This document shows positions 1 to 7,321 of a stretch of 9,449 nucleotides of DNA, one piece after another. The notes beneath the pieces are model-generated. The model ran no database searches. It had not been told where the DNA came from and saw nothing but the letters and a program-made list of their open reading frames with translations. The translations under genes and the position numbers were made by a program. Position 1 is the first letter of the stretch; each line of letters opens with the position of its first letter. This DNA is from Lachnospiraceae bacterium (GTDB lineage: Bacteria > Bacillota > Clostridia > Lachnospirales > Lachnospiraceae): contig VSOC01000129.1 of NCBI GenBank assembly GCA_009774615.1, positions 1 through 9,449 of the forward strand, read 5' to 3'.

Positions 1-684
1 AAAAACCTGCTTTTCCATGGACTGACACAAAGCGCAAAGCTGCCAGTTATCCATCGGCTTTTTCCTGTTGCCCGGGGAACTTACCGTTATTGTAATGAAG
101 AATATCTGCTTCTCAATCTTCCTGAAAAAGGACAGGAAAAGTTAATGACGCAGCTTCTTGATACAGGACGAGCCGATATTCTTCTTGTCCTGTGCAGTGC
201 ACATTGTCTGGAACAGGGTCTGAAGCATTTGTCCAGGCTTTTAAAACTTCCGTCCATTAAAGAAGAGGCGCTTCCCGTAGTATTCTGCATCAGTTTCAGC
301 CGGGCAGAGATAAAGGAAAATATATTCATCGATTTTGATTTGCTGGAAGATGTGCTGCAGGTTCCTGTACTCCCCTATTACAGTTCTTCTCCGATTTGTC
401 TGGACGATATAAAAACCGCCGTTTCTTCGGTCTGGAACCATATTTTTTCTTATGAATGTCTGGATTTTTCTCCCAGAAAACTGGCAGCGGAAACAACCAC
501 TTACTTTGCTCCAACAGATCTTTCCTGGAAAAAAAACCTGGATATGATCTGCCTGATGATCTTCTTTATCCTGTTCCTTATCTGGCTTCTTATTTCCGGT
601 GCACAGCTTCCTTCGCTCTGCCTGTGGAGAATCATCTATTGGGTGCAAAAGAAAGCTGCTGGTTTACTTATGATAATCTTTTAA
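1..684 (+). pseudogene. feoB: FeoB-like fragment: degenerate GTPase domain plus start of membrane domain, truncated
   Basis: FeoB is an inner-membrane ferrous iron transporter with an N-terminal GTPase domain. The reading frame is open from base 1 (5' part outside the window) to a TAA at 682-684, giving 227 residues. It aligns by eye with the clostridial FeoB G domain: K1-N..LLFHGLT resembles the region after the P-loop lysine, SAHCLEQGL (66-74) resembles DATxLERNL, and IDFDLLEDVLQVPV resembles the IDxxxLxxxLGVPV stretch. Residues 182-201 form a hydrophobic segment followed by SGAQLPS, as at FeoB's first membrane helix. The nucleotide-binding motifs are eroded: the G3 DxPG is N39-L-P-E42 and the G4 NxxD is S98-F-S-R101. 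The frame stops where most of the permease should follow, and no continuation is found in any + frame up to 733. It is most likely a pseudogene; a diverged regulatory pseudo-GTPase is less likely. The family call is firm, the function is not. Confidence 0.72.
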
Positions 685-697
685 AGTTCTTTTTTCA

Positions 698-717
698 AAA
701 AATATCCAAATATTTTT
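698..717. terminator. Weak A/T-only hairpin between convergent genes, possible bidirectional terminator
   Basis: AAAAATAT (698-705), loop CCAA (706-709) and ATATTTTT (710-717) form an 8-bp stem with T-rich sequence on the 3' side in both directions. It lies between the stop of the FeoB fragment (684) and the stop of the convergent minus-strand gene (733), the expected place for a shared terminator. The stem has no G:C pair, so it would be weak. The assignment rests on position and symmetry only. Confidence 0.35.
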
Positions 718-732
718 ACCATTCCTAAGATA

Positions 733-1464
733 TTATTTTTTTTTCAGCAAAACACGAAAATTTTCTGGAATAGTATCATCTATGTATCCATGAAAGCAAT
801 TATGATGATGCCGTCGAAAAGAATAATACTTTCCGTTATAACAATTAATCAAATGATTTTCATTGTTAGGGACTGGAATTGCTGTATCAAGTACCTGCTG
901 TGCAGTTTCATCATCTAAATCCATTGGACTTCCCCATCCATAATTTACCTTATGCTTTGGATTATTTTCATATACTCGAACACCTAAATTTTTTTCATGT
1001 TTAGCTACATGCTCTCTTCTGGACAAATTCATTAAACGAATATCCATAACCTTTGCAAATGCTTTTAATCTTCCTTCTAAAAAAAGAGAAGAAAATACAG
1101 ACTTAGTTTCCAGACTGACAACAAACGCATTTCTAATATAAGATTGTCCAAGTAAAAATGATGAGCCATATTCAGATTCAAAAATAATATTTTCATTCTG
1201 TCCGATTACTTCCATATTAATAAAAAAAGTTTTTAAAAACAATCTCTCTTCATTGGTTAATCGTACATCATTTAAAGCTTGTTCTATAAAATAAGATGGT
1301 GCCAACTCTAATCCCCGTATTTGCTTATCCGTAATCAATTTTCTTAATAACCTGCGCTTTTTTAATTCTTTAAGAAGATTTACCAGAGTGCGCAGATTAT
1401 TTATTACTTCATAAGTATTTTTTGATTTACCCTGCAAAGACAAATCATTTATCACAAATTCCAT
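733..1464 (-). CDS. Uncharacterised 243-residue protein, third gene of the DUF262-ATPase cassette
   Basis: I do not recognise a named domain. The start is ATG at 1464-1462, with a strong Shine-Dalgarno GGGAGGT (1476-1470) just upstream and only 14 bases after the ATPase stop, so it is very likely co-translated with the two genes before it. The N-terminal third is rich in Lys, Arg and Leu and looks helical (about residues 20-50). There is no signal peptide or membrane segment. The C-terminal part (about 173-240) carries conserved-looking aromatic and histidine residues: W177-G, then Y213-Y-S-F216-R-R-H-H-H221, then F224-H-G-Y227, then a P233-containing end. That ending resembles, from memory, the C-terminal ends of some polymorphic toxin domains (pattern Y-x-F-x-P/x-H ... 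HGY ... P). This is a weak motif match only. In context it may be the effector or an accessory subunit of a defence system. Confidence 0.8.
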   Translation of the reverse strand: MEFVINDLSLQGKSKNTYEVINNLRTLVNLLKELKKRRLLRKLITDKQIRGLELAPSYFIEQALNDVRLTNEERLFLKTFFINMEVIGQNENIIFESEYGSSFLLGQSYIRNAFVVSLETKSVFSSLFLEGRLKAFAKVMDIRLMNLSRREHVAKHEKNLGVRVYENNPKHKVNYGWGSPMDLDDETAQQVLDTAIPVPNNENHLINCYNGKYYSFRRHHHNCFHGYIDDTIPENFRVLLKKK

Positions 1465-1478
1465 CCAATACCTCCCAG

Positions 1479-2561
1479 CTATAAAAGTTCTGTCAATGCA
1501 TTATCCCATTCATCAAAAAATCCTTCTGGCCAGTAATCCAAACTTCCATCAGATAAGATATTCGGTGCATATACATTTGTATGAAATACCTTTCCTGCCG
1601 CCTCACGATCAAAAAACAAAACCTGTGTATCTTCTGATGATATGACTTGATTTTTTACGCTGATTCTCACTCCGTTAAGAATATGATCGCTATGTGTTTC
1701 AACAATCACCTGAATCCCTGCATTAGCAGCAATTGCCATCAGTTCACCGATAAGGCGCTGAGCCTTGGGATGTAAATGACACTCTGGATTTTCTACAATA
1801 ACCATATCCCCCGGTGTTGCTTTTAAAAGTGCAACAATAACCGGAAGGATATAGGTAATTCCAAATCCAACATTAATCGGTCGATATTCATTACTGCTGT
1901 TATAATCACTTTTTTCCTGATATCTAAGGCTTATGGAATCTGCTTTTATAATCTCCTGAATGCTAAAATGAAAACCCTTAAACAATCGATTCAGCCAGAA
2001 ATCCGTTTGATAAATTAATCCATTCGATATCGTTGGATTACAAAGAGCAGGAAAAACAGGTTCCGTTCCATATAAACTTAAATAACTAAATATTTTTTCT
2101 CCATGGATTCCCAGATTTTTATTGTAATTAATTGATGTATAAATCGTTTGAGGTATAATCCTATCTGCTGCTATATATTCAAAATTTTCAGAAAAAATAT
2201 TAAAATCCGACACACTTCCACTGCATTTACTTTCAGAAACCACATAATTTTTATTTGATTCATAGGGAATATCAATAGTAAGAATACCTGACTTTGTATT
2301 CTCAAGTTTCATATGAATATTCGATTCTTCTGTATATTCATTAATGATGTCGCTGGAATTCCCCAGATTAATATATTCTCCTGAAATAATCATATGTCTT
2401 AACTTTATATCTTTTTCATAAGACTGACGAAGTAAGAGCAATGACTGAATAACCGTAGATTTGCCGCACCCATTTTCACCTGCCAGAATATTCAGTTTTT
2501 TTAATGGAATCTGACAGTCATTAAAACATTTAAAATTATTAAAATAGATTTGTTTTATCAA
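1479..2561 (-). CDS. AAA family ATPase with DUF3696 C-terminus (SMC/OLD-like, no TOPRIM)
   Basis: This is a 360-residue ABC/SMC-type ATPase. Walker A is GENGCGKST (28-36). LRQS (44-47) fits the Q-loop region. VGFGIT (231-236) sits where the signature helix is expected. Walker B is VIVENPE (254-260), followed by CHLHPKAQ, and the H-switch is ETHSDH (288-293). The last residues, Y343-WPEGFFDEW-D353, are the hallmark ending of DUF3696 proteins. No nuclease domain follows the ATPase core, so it probably acts with a partner. The start is TTG at 2561-2559, preceded by AGGAGGT; it overlaps the DUF262 stop codon by 4 bases (TTGA), implying translational coupling. ATPases of this kind typically sense or transduce in anti-phage systems. 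Here it sits between a DUF262 gene and a small unknown gene. The family is confident; the defence role is inferred from neighbours and base composition. Confidence 0.93.
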   Translation of the reverse strand: MIKQIYFNNFKCFNDCQIPLKKLNILAGENGCGKSTVIQSLLLLRQSYEKDIKLRHMIISGEYINLGNSSDIINEYTEESNIHMKLENTKSGILTIDIPYESNKNYVVSESKCSGSVSDFNIFSENFEYIAADRIIPQTIYTSINYNKNLGIHGEKIFSYLSLYGTEPVFPALCNPTISNGLIYQTDFWLNRLFKGFHFSIQEIIKADSISLRYQEKSDYNSSNEYRPINVGFGITYILPVIVALLKATPGDMVIVENPECHLHPKAQRLIGELMAIAANAGIQVIVETHSDHILNGVRISVKNQVISSEDTQVLFFDREAAGKVFHTNVYAPNILSDGSLDYWPEGFFDEWDNALTELL

Positions 2562-3847
2562 AACTTTAATACCTCCTGTATCATTTGAACAATTGTTTCT
2601 AACCTTCGCTTTACACTATTATATTTTGCTGTATTTATATCCGAACTATACGTATGGTTCTTCAAAATACTTGCGAATTTTTCCAGTACTATTTTTCTAT
2701 TTTCAACTAATTTTTTTCTTTCTCGTTCATTAAGTTCTGACAATGCCACCGACCAGCTTTCAAATAAAGCTACATTAATTGGATTTTTCTTTGCAGGAGG
2801 AATGCCTGATATGCGGCGAAATGCATAGTCGCCAAATATCTGATATGCACAATCCATGGCGTTTTCAAAATTTCTTTTTATTTGTATTAATCTGCTTTTT
2901 GAACATTCATTTAAAAATTCCATCGTTTTATTCAAAAAAACTTCTATGGATGCATCACATTCCTTAAACTGTGTAATTCCCAAATATTTAAAAGCAATAT
3001 AGCGAAGAATAAATTCCCTATCCAACATTCGATCCGGTAAAATAGAATTATTCGTTGCAATCTTGAAAGCTTCCATCTCTGCCAATTCCTCTAAAAGCTT
3101 CGTTGCATTCCCCTGATATAAAGCATGACGTATTTCCTGATTTTCTAACTTTAACCCTGGTTTGTTGATTCTTTTAAAAATGCTGTATTTAATATTCGAT
3201 GGTGTTCCCGGCAAAAGAATATAAAGCGATAACTGTGTTTCTTCAATTCTTCGAATATATGCTCTGGGTAATTTATCATATCCACAACCATTATAATCTG
3301 TAAAATATTCCATTCCTTCTAAGATAAAAGATTTATCTATAACAAATTCTTTGAGTGTAGATAATCTCTGTAATCCATCAATAATCAACCAGGATTCATC
3401 ATTCGTTCCGTCAAAATACAAAGGGGGAATAGGAATTCGCAGCATTAAAGATTCTATAAATTGGCTTTTTGTCGCCCCATCCCATAAACTGCGTTTCCTC
3501 TGGAATTCCGTATCCAAATTAATTTCCGAATATTTAATTCTTTTTAAAATACCTTCAATACTTAAAGGCTTTTGCTGAATTAATATTTTGTTTGAATCCA
3601 AGATGCCTTGTGTCGGAAAAGTTCCCGTATCATCATCTTCAATAATCAAAACATTGTGCTTTTGCAGATAATCTACTGCACTTGTGTAAGCTTCCGGAAT
3701 CCCTTTTTCATTCAGCCAATGTATAATCGTACTGCTTTTTAATGAACCATGAGTATACGCAATTTCAACTAAATTCCTAATATCGTCCTGAAGTTTACCT
3801 GGCAAATGATTTGTAGAAATAAGTTTACTTTTTTTTAAATTATGCAT
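2558..3847 (-). CDS. DUF262 (GmrSD-N/ParB-like) domain protein, no HNH domain
   Basis: A 429-residue protein. After about 90 N-terminal residues that could form a small winged-helix-like region (helices around 17-65, then a Val/Ile-rich strand), the DUF262 core begins. F115-Q-R117 with W122, IPIPPLYF (138-145) and IIDGLQRLSTL (155-165, the DGQQR motif of the ParB-like fold, here with Leu for the first Gln) are visible. The C-terminal half is helical and charged and lacks the DUF1524 His-Asn-His nuclease found in GmrSD-type enzymes, so any cleavage activity would have to come from a partner. DUF262 domains are thought to bind or hydrolyse nucleotides. The start at 3847 is the first possible: an in-frame TAG (3856-3854) lies 9 bases upstream. 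The Shine-Dalgarno (GGGG, 3857-3860) is weak. The TPM gene ends only 25 bases upstream, so the gene depends on read-through or on a promoter inside that gene. It is first in the defence-like cassette. Confidence 0.9.
   Translation of the reverse strand: MHNLKKSKLISTNHLPGKLQDDIRNLVEIAYTHGSLKSSTIIHWLNEKGIPEAYTSAVDYLQKHNVLIIEDDDTGTFPTQGILDSNKILIQQKPLSIEGILKRIKYSEINLDTEFQRKRSLWDGATKSQFIESLMLRIPIPPLYFDGTNDESWLIIDGLQRLSTLKEFVIDKSFILEGMEYFTDYNGCGYDKLPRAYIRRIEETQLSLYILLPGTPSNIKYSIFKRINKPGLKLENQEIRHALYQGNATKLLEELAEMEAFKIATNNSILPDRMLDREFILRYIAFKYLGITQFKECDASIEVFLNKTMEFLNECSKSRLIQIKRNFENAMDCAYQIFGDYAFRRISGIPPAKKNPINVALFESWSVALSELNERERKKLVENRKIVLEKFASILKNHTYSSDINTAKYNSVKRRLETIVQMIQEVLKF
2571..2577 (-). 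promoter_or_regulatory. Shine-Dalgarno AGGAGGT that fixes the TTG start of the ATPase
   Basis: A full-consensus AGGAGGT on the minus strand lies 9 bases before the TTG at 2561-2559. The next in-frame ATG is codon 57, beyond the Walker A motif, so the TTG must be the real start. The site lies inside the end of the DUF262 coding region. Confidence 0.8.
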
Positions 3848-3872
3848 TGTCTTCTACCCCATTTCCAAAACC

Positions 3873-4733
3873 TTAAAACCTCCGTCCGCCCCCGCCTGCC
3901 CTGTGTCCGCTGTGGCTGTGCGTGGTGCTCCTTCTTGAAGAACTGCTGCCCGAACTCCGCCCGCTGGTATTCTGGCGCGGAATAACCGTATGATGCACCG
4001 CGGTATTCATGAGCTGATCGACCGGAGAAGCCGATTGCAGCAGGGCGTTTTCCTGATAGGCAAGTTTACTCTCTTTTTCCTTCCCCGATTTCATCCGATA
4101 ACTGCGGGCAACACCTTGGCAGGCAAAACCGGCAATGGCTGCACTGACAGCCGCCGCCACAAGAGCCTCATACCAGCGAATCGTATAATGCATCTGAATT
4201 CTTCCGGTTTCACGGTCATAATTATACTGCCCTGCTACAATTCCCTTGTGTACATAATCCTCACATTCCTGCAGCATGGTTAATGCAGCACCGGCATAAT
4301 TTTCCTGAACAGCATAGGGATAGGCAGCATCTAAAATATTCTCCAGACGCTGATCGGTAATTACCCGGATCATAATCCCATAAGTCCCCAGATAAATTTC
4401 CCGGTTATCCATATCAATCAAAACAACAGCACCGTCTTCATCAAAGCTTTTTTCGTATCCGTGGGAAAAATAGTATTCGTCCGCCATTTCCTGCGCCGTA
4501 TGCCCCCGGGTTTCATCGACCGTTAAAACGATGAATTCTGCCTTTAATTCCTCCCGCAGCCGTAAAGCCTCCTCTTCCAGTTCTTCTTTCTCTTCCTGGC
4601 TGAATAATCCGGCAAAATCAAATACCCTGACTTCTCCGTTCTCTGCTTCTGCCGCACAGGCGGGAATAAAATAAACGCTCATCACCACAATCCATGACAA
4701 TATTATACCGAAAAATCTTCTTATTCTGCTCAT
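3873..4733 (-). CDS. TPM-domain protein, exported with C-terminal membrane anchor (YdjH-like)
   Basis: With the start chosen here the protein has 286 residues. Residues 2-6 are basic and 8-23 hydrophobic, and PACAA (24-28) fits a signal-peptidase site. Residues about 34-165 match the TPM fold: VFDFAGLFSQEE (37-48), then a Glu-rich helix, EDGAVVLIDMDNREIYLGTYG (99-119), and a helical end. A second hydrophobic segment (about 188-209) is followed by a basic tail ending in a Ser/Arg/His/Gly-rich stretch (255-286), as in many TPM proteins. The role is membrane-stress related by analogy with B. subtilis YdjH, which works with YdjG and YdjI; relatives of both are encoded upstream here. An earlier ATG at 4754 directly abuts the SUKH stop (TGAATG) and would add seven residues, but it has only a GGAG three bases away. 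The ATG at 4733 has AAAGGA at good spacing and gives a cleaner signal peptide. Confidence 0.87.
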   Translation of the reverse strand: MSRIRRFFGIILSWIVVMSVYFIPACAAEAENGEVRVFDFAGLFSQEEKEELEEEALRLREELKAEFIVLTVDETRGHTAQEMADEYYFSHGYEKSFDEDGAVVLIDMDNREIYLGTYGIMIRVITDQRLENILDAAYPYAVQENYAGAALTMLQECEDYVHKGIVAGQYNYDRETGRIQMHYTIRWYEALVAAAVSAAIAGFACQGVARSYRMKSGKEKESKLAYQENALLQSASPVDQLMNTAVHHTVIPRQNTSGRSSGSSSSRRSTTHSHSGHRAGGGGRRF

Positions 4734-4743
4734 TATTTTTACG

Positions 4744-4749
4744 TCCTTT
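4744..4749 (-). promoter_or_regulatory. Shine-Dalgarno AAAGGA favouring the ATG at 4733 over 4754
   Basis: AAAGGA on the minus strand lies 10 bases before the ATG at 4733-4731. It falls inside the seven-codon extension that would be translated from the ATG at 4754, which itself lacks a properly spaced site. Confidence 0.55.
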
Positions 4750-4754
4750 AACAT

Positions 4755-6095
4755 TCACTCCATAGCCTTTAAATAACTTTTCATATTTTTTACAATCATA
4801 AAGGAATTACTGTTCTGATATTTGGGAATCAATGCCTGATACGCCTGTGCAATCTTTTCGCTTTTCACGTTCCTTAACGTAACAAGCGTTTCCAACATGA
4901 TTTTTTCACTGTCCATCGTATGCAGTATAGAAACAAATGCTTCAACAAATTCCTTTTTATCTTTAGCTGCTCCAATAACATACATACAGGTTTTTCTGAT
5001 TTCTTCTGAATTCTTTTTATTCTCAAAAAATGCAAACAAATCACCGGCTGAAAATTTATTTATACTTTCAATAAAAAACAGCGCTTTCCTTTTAAGTTCA
5101 TCATTAAAATCACCATAAATAATATCCAGCATCCGGTCATAATAGGGTTCCCGATATTCATCCGGTATACTCCGGCAGGCACTGATGGCTGTTTCTATTC
5201 GTCCGCTGCCCTCATGGAAAAAACGTTCAAAAAAAGTCAAGCCTTTTCTGATATCTAAGTTTAAAATAAGCTGAAGCCTGCTCACATCATCAACACCGTC
5301 AAAACAGCAAAGAAATGAAAGTGTTTTTTCATCAACCGTCTTAAATTTAAAAAAAGCGGCCAAAATTTCACGTTTTGTATTCCAATCCGCGCTTACATAT
5401 TTTTCCATCAGCTCATACGCATCACCAAGCATATGGCAGCCATAGCCTCTTACATCATAGCCTGCCAGAATCTCTTCAAAAAAACTCTGATACCATTTAA
5501 GAAACGTCATATGCGTTAAAAAAGGCGGATATTCTATTTCTAAATTCCAGTCCATATAGACAATCTCCCCTTTTCTGCTGCCATTGACCACGAGTAATGT
5601 ATCATAGGTGCAGCCCTGTGTATTGATATTTAAAACGCCATCTTTTATTCTGTCGCACATTGCATCAAATTTTTCATTTAATTCATCTTCTTTTTCGTGT
5701 GAAAATGCTTGTTCGTCACGCTCACCATTTTGACGCAATGCAACACATTCCTTATAAAATTGCGGATAGTCCTTATCATAAATATTTGGTTTTGAAAGAT
5801 TTTTATAACATTTTTCATCTTTTTTATCCAGGCTAAGCGGCGCGATTCCATAATAAGGGCTGGCTCCTCCATTGCCGATCTTGGTTATAAAAAATACATA
5901 TTCTTCGGGAAGTTTTATTTGATACTGTTCTTCAAATTTTCTCACCCATGCAGGGCTTACCGTTTCATTCAAACGATATTTATGAGAACTTGCCCCAAAA
6001 ATTTTAAATGTTTTATCCTTTTCCGCCGCAGTTTTTATAAGGTTTTTTATATAATCCGCATGCTCATCGGACAAATACTTATCATCTTTTTTCAT
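4755..6095 (-). CDS. SUKH (SMI1/KNR4) domain protein with HEAT-like helical C-terminus
   Basis: A 446-residue cytoplasmic protein with no signal peptide. Residues about 48-210 form a SUKH domain: LPEEYVFFITKIGNGGASPY (62-81) followed by YGI is the family's central signature, and a later strand pair, YDTLLVVNG then GEIVYMD, fits the domain's second half. Many SUKH proteins are immunity partners of polymorphic toxins or act in signalling. The remaining ~230 residues are unusual for a simple immunity protein: they are almost all helix, with spaced Leu/Phe-rich helices suggesting HEAT/ARM-like repeats. The ATG at 6095 has no convincing Shine-Dalgarno, but an in-frame TAA lies upstream in the intergenic region and no ATG, GTG or TTG lies between. 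The TGA stop directly touches an ATG of the TPM frame, so the two are coupled. The gene is visibly more AT-rich than the zinc-ribbon gene before it and the TPM gene after it, which suggests insertion into an older operon. Its partner toxin, if any, is not identified. Confidence 0.88.
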   Translation of the reverse strand: MKKDDKYLSDEHADYIKNLIKTAAEKDKTFKIFGASSHKYRLNETVSPAWVRKFEEQYQIKLPEEYVFFITKIGNGGASPYYGIAPLSLDKKDEKCYKNLSKPNIYDKDYPQFYKECVALRQNGERDEQAFSHEKEDELNEKFDAMCDRIKDGVLNINTQGCTYDTLLVVNGSRKGEIVYMDWNLEIEYPPFLTHMTFLKWYQSFFEEILAGYDVRGYGCHMLGDAYELMEKYVSADWNTKREILAAFFKFKTVDEKTLSFLCCFDGVDDVSRLQLILNLDIRKGLTFFERFFHEGSGRIETAISACRSIPDEYREPYYDRMLDIIYGDFNDELKRKALFFIESINKFSAGDLFAFFENKKNSEEIRKTCMYVIGAAKDKKEFVEAFVSILHTMDSEKIMLETLVTLRNVKSEKIAQAYQALIPKYQNSNSFMIVKNMKSYLKAME

Positions 6096-6159
6096 AAATA
6101 TAACCGCACTTTTCCATTCATCTGAACATTAAAAAAAATTTAACCTATCAAGAAAGTCC

Positions 6160-6185
6160 CCTGCTTCTAAGCCAGCGAAAGCAGG
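6160..6185 (-). terminator. Hairpin directly after the zinc-ribbon gene, possible attenuator
   Basis: Seven-base arms CCTGCTT (6160-6166) and AAGCAGG (6179-6185) flank a 12-base loop immediately after the TGA of the YdjG-like gene. An eight-base T-run in the minus-strand transcript follows, but some 20 bases further on (about 6131-6138), too far for a classic intrinsic terminator. It may reduce expression of the genes below or mark a processing point. The rest of the 90-base gap to the SUKH gene shows no convincing promoter. Confidence 0.35.
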
Positions 6186-7271
6186 TCACAAAGGCAGAAA
6201 ATACCCCACACCCAGCAGAACCAGAAGCACAGGAAGAAATATGCACATAAACAGCCCAAACAGCTTCCCCCCATCCACCGGAAGCTCGCCGCAGATCTTG
6301 CCGGTCTGACCATTCATGGCAAAGTAATACATCTTACCGTCCTTTGGGCCTTTATACGTCAGCGTCCACACCGGAAACAGCCCGTAATCCCACCGGGCGT
6401 CCTCTACATCTGCAATCTGCTGCGAAACCTTCAGTTCCGAATATCCGCCTGCGCTTTCTTTAAGCTTTACAAGGGCAAAATCCTTAACTTCCTGATACAC
6501 TTCGGGAATAAACTCTTCTTTTCTTCGATCCCGCTTCTGGGCCACAAACCCGGACAGGCAGCCCATGGAAAACGGCTTGATTCCCTCTTTGGGATAGGGA
6601 AGCACACCCTCACAGAGCCGGGAATCTGCCTTATGTATCGCATTCCTTGCCACATAATTAATCTTTACCATGCCCTGGCGCTCCACCTGATAGGTTTTTC
6701 TCTCCGTATAGCGCATATTTCCGGTTGTCCAGGAACGAATCTTCGTCCCCTGTGCACGGAGTTTCCCGTCTATCCGGCAGCGAAACAGCCAGTAAGGAAA
6801 ATACACCCCGGTAAGCTTTTCTATCTGGCCGGGCGAATAAAAGTCTTTAGGCACATATTTCTTCTTTCCTATCCATTCACGGAACATCCCCTCGGCCCTC
6901 TTCCGGTCAATGGAAAACGGTACCACGCAGTCCGGCAGATACTCCCCGCGAAGCCGCCCAGATAAAATGACCGGATTATGGCAGTAATAGCAAAAGGTCG
7001 CCGCCGTCGTCGGATCGGTCGCAACCTCTGCCCCGCAGCTCGGACAGGAATAGACGGCGGCCTCCCCTGCCGCAGAGTACCCGCCGTCTGCCAAAGCCGC
7101 CTCTTCTTCACCGGTTTCTGCCGTTTCTCCTCCGTTTTCCCCAAAAGCCTGCCCTTCCAAATCCGCCTGCATAAACCTTGACAGGCAGTATTCACATTTA
7201 TACTTCTGCGTTTCCGGCTCAAAGATAAGCCCCCCGCCGCAGTTCGGGCATTTATAGGTAATTGCAGCCAT
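6186..7271 (-). CDS. TFIIB-type double zinc-ribbon membrane protein (YdjG-like)
   Basis: A 361-residue protein. The first zinc ribbon is C8-P-N-C11 ... C26-E-Y-C29. After an acidic, Gly/Ala-rich linker (about 37-72) comes a second ribbon, C76-P-S-C79 ... C94-Y-Y-C97. The middle part (about 110-330) is a conserved soluble domain with many aromatic residues, including GVYFPYWLF and WDYGLFPVWTLTY. The last 25 residues (337-361) form one hydrophobic segment, so the protein is probably tail-anchored with the ribbons in the cytoplasm. It matches the 'TFIIB-type zinc ribbon-containing' family that includes B. subtilis YdjG, which partners with the TPM protein YdjH. The Shine-Dalgarno GAGGA lies 7 bases before the ATG. 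It begins 50 bases after the SPFH stop and is clearly part of the same transcript. The role is inferred from the family: a membrane-stress scaffold rather than a DNA-binding factor. Confidence 0.88.
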   Translation of the reverse strand: MAAITYKCPNCGGGLIFEPETQKYKCEYCLSRFMQADLEGQAFGENGGETAETGEEEAALADGGYSAAGEAAVYSCPSCGAEVATDPTTAATFCYYCHNPVILSGRLRGEYLPDCVVPFSIDRKRAEGMFREWIGKKKYVPKDFYSPGQIEKLTGVYFPYWLFRCRIDGKLRAQGTKIRSWTTGNMRYTERKTYQVERQGMVKINYVARNAIHKADSRLCEGVLPYPKEGIKPFSMGCLSGFVAQKRDRRKEEFIPEVYQEVKDFALVKLKESAGGYSELKVSQQIADVEDARWDYGLFPVWTLTYKGPKDGKMYYFAMNGQTGKICGELPVDGGKLFGLFMCIFLPVLLVLLGVGYFLPL

Positions 7272-7321
7272 ATATTGTCCTCATCCTCTATTTACAAAAC
7301 TTAACCTTGCCGTTTACCCTC

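Noticed and set aside
241..648. Minus-strand frame of 135 codons opposite the FeoB fragment.
   Set aside because: The + strand frame shows clear FeoB-like sequence; the antisense frame shows no domain and no ribosome binding site.
456..728. A + frame overlapping the end of the FeoB fragment as a frameshifted continuation of FeoB.
   Set aside because: Its translation shows none of the FeoB residues expected after the first membrane helix, so a simple frameshift does not restore the protein.
2558..3847. Reading the DUF262 gene as a GmrSD/BrxU-type modification-dependent nuclease.
   Set aside because: The C-terminal half shows no DUF1524 His-Asn-His motif, and the length is too short for the fused enzymes.
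6082..6117. An 11-codon upstream reading frame on the minus strand overlapping the SUKH start, a possible leader peptide.
   Set aside because: It has no ribosome binding site and no regulatory amino-acid run, and short overlapping frames are expected by chance.
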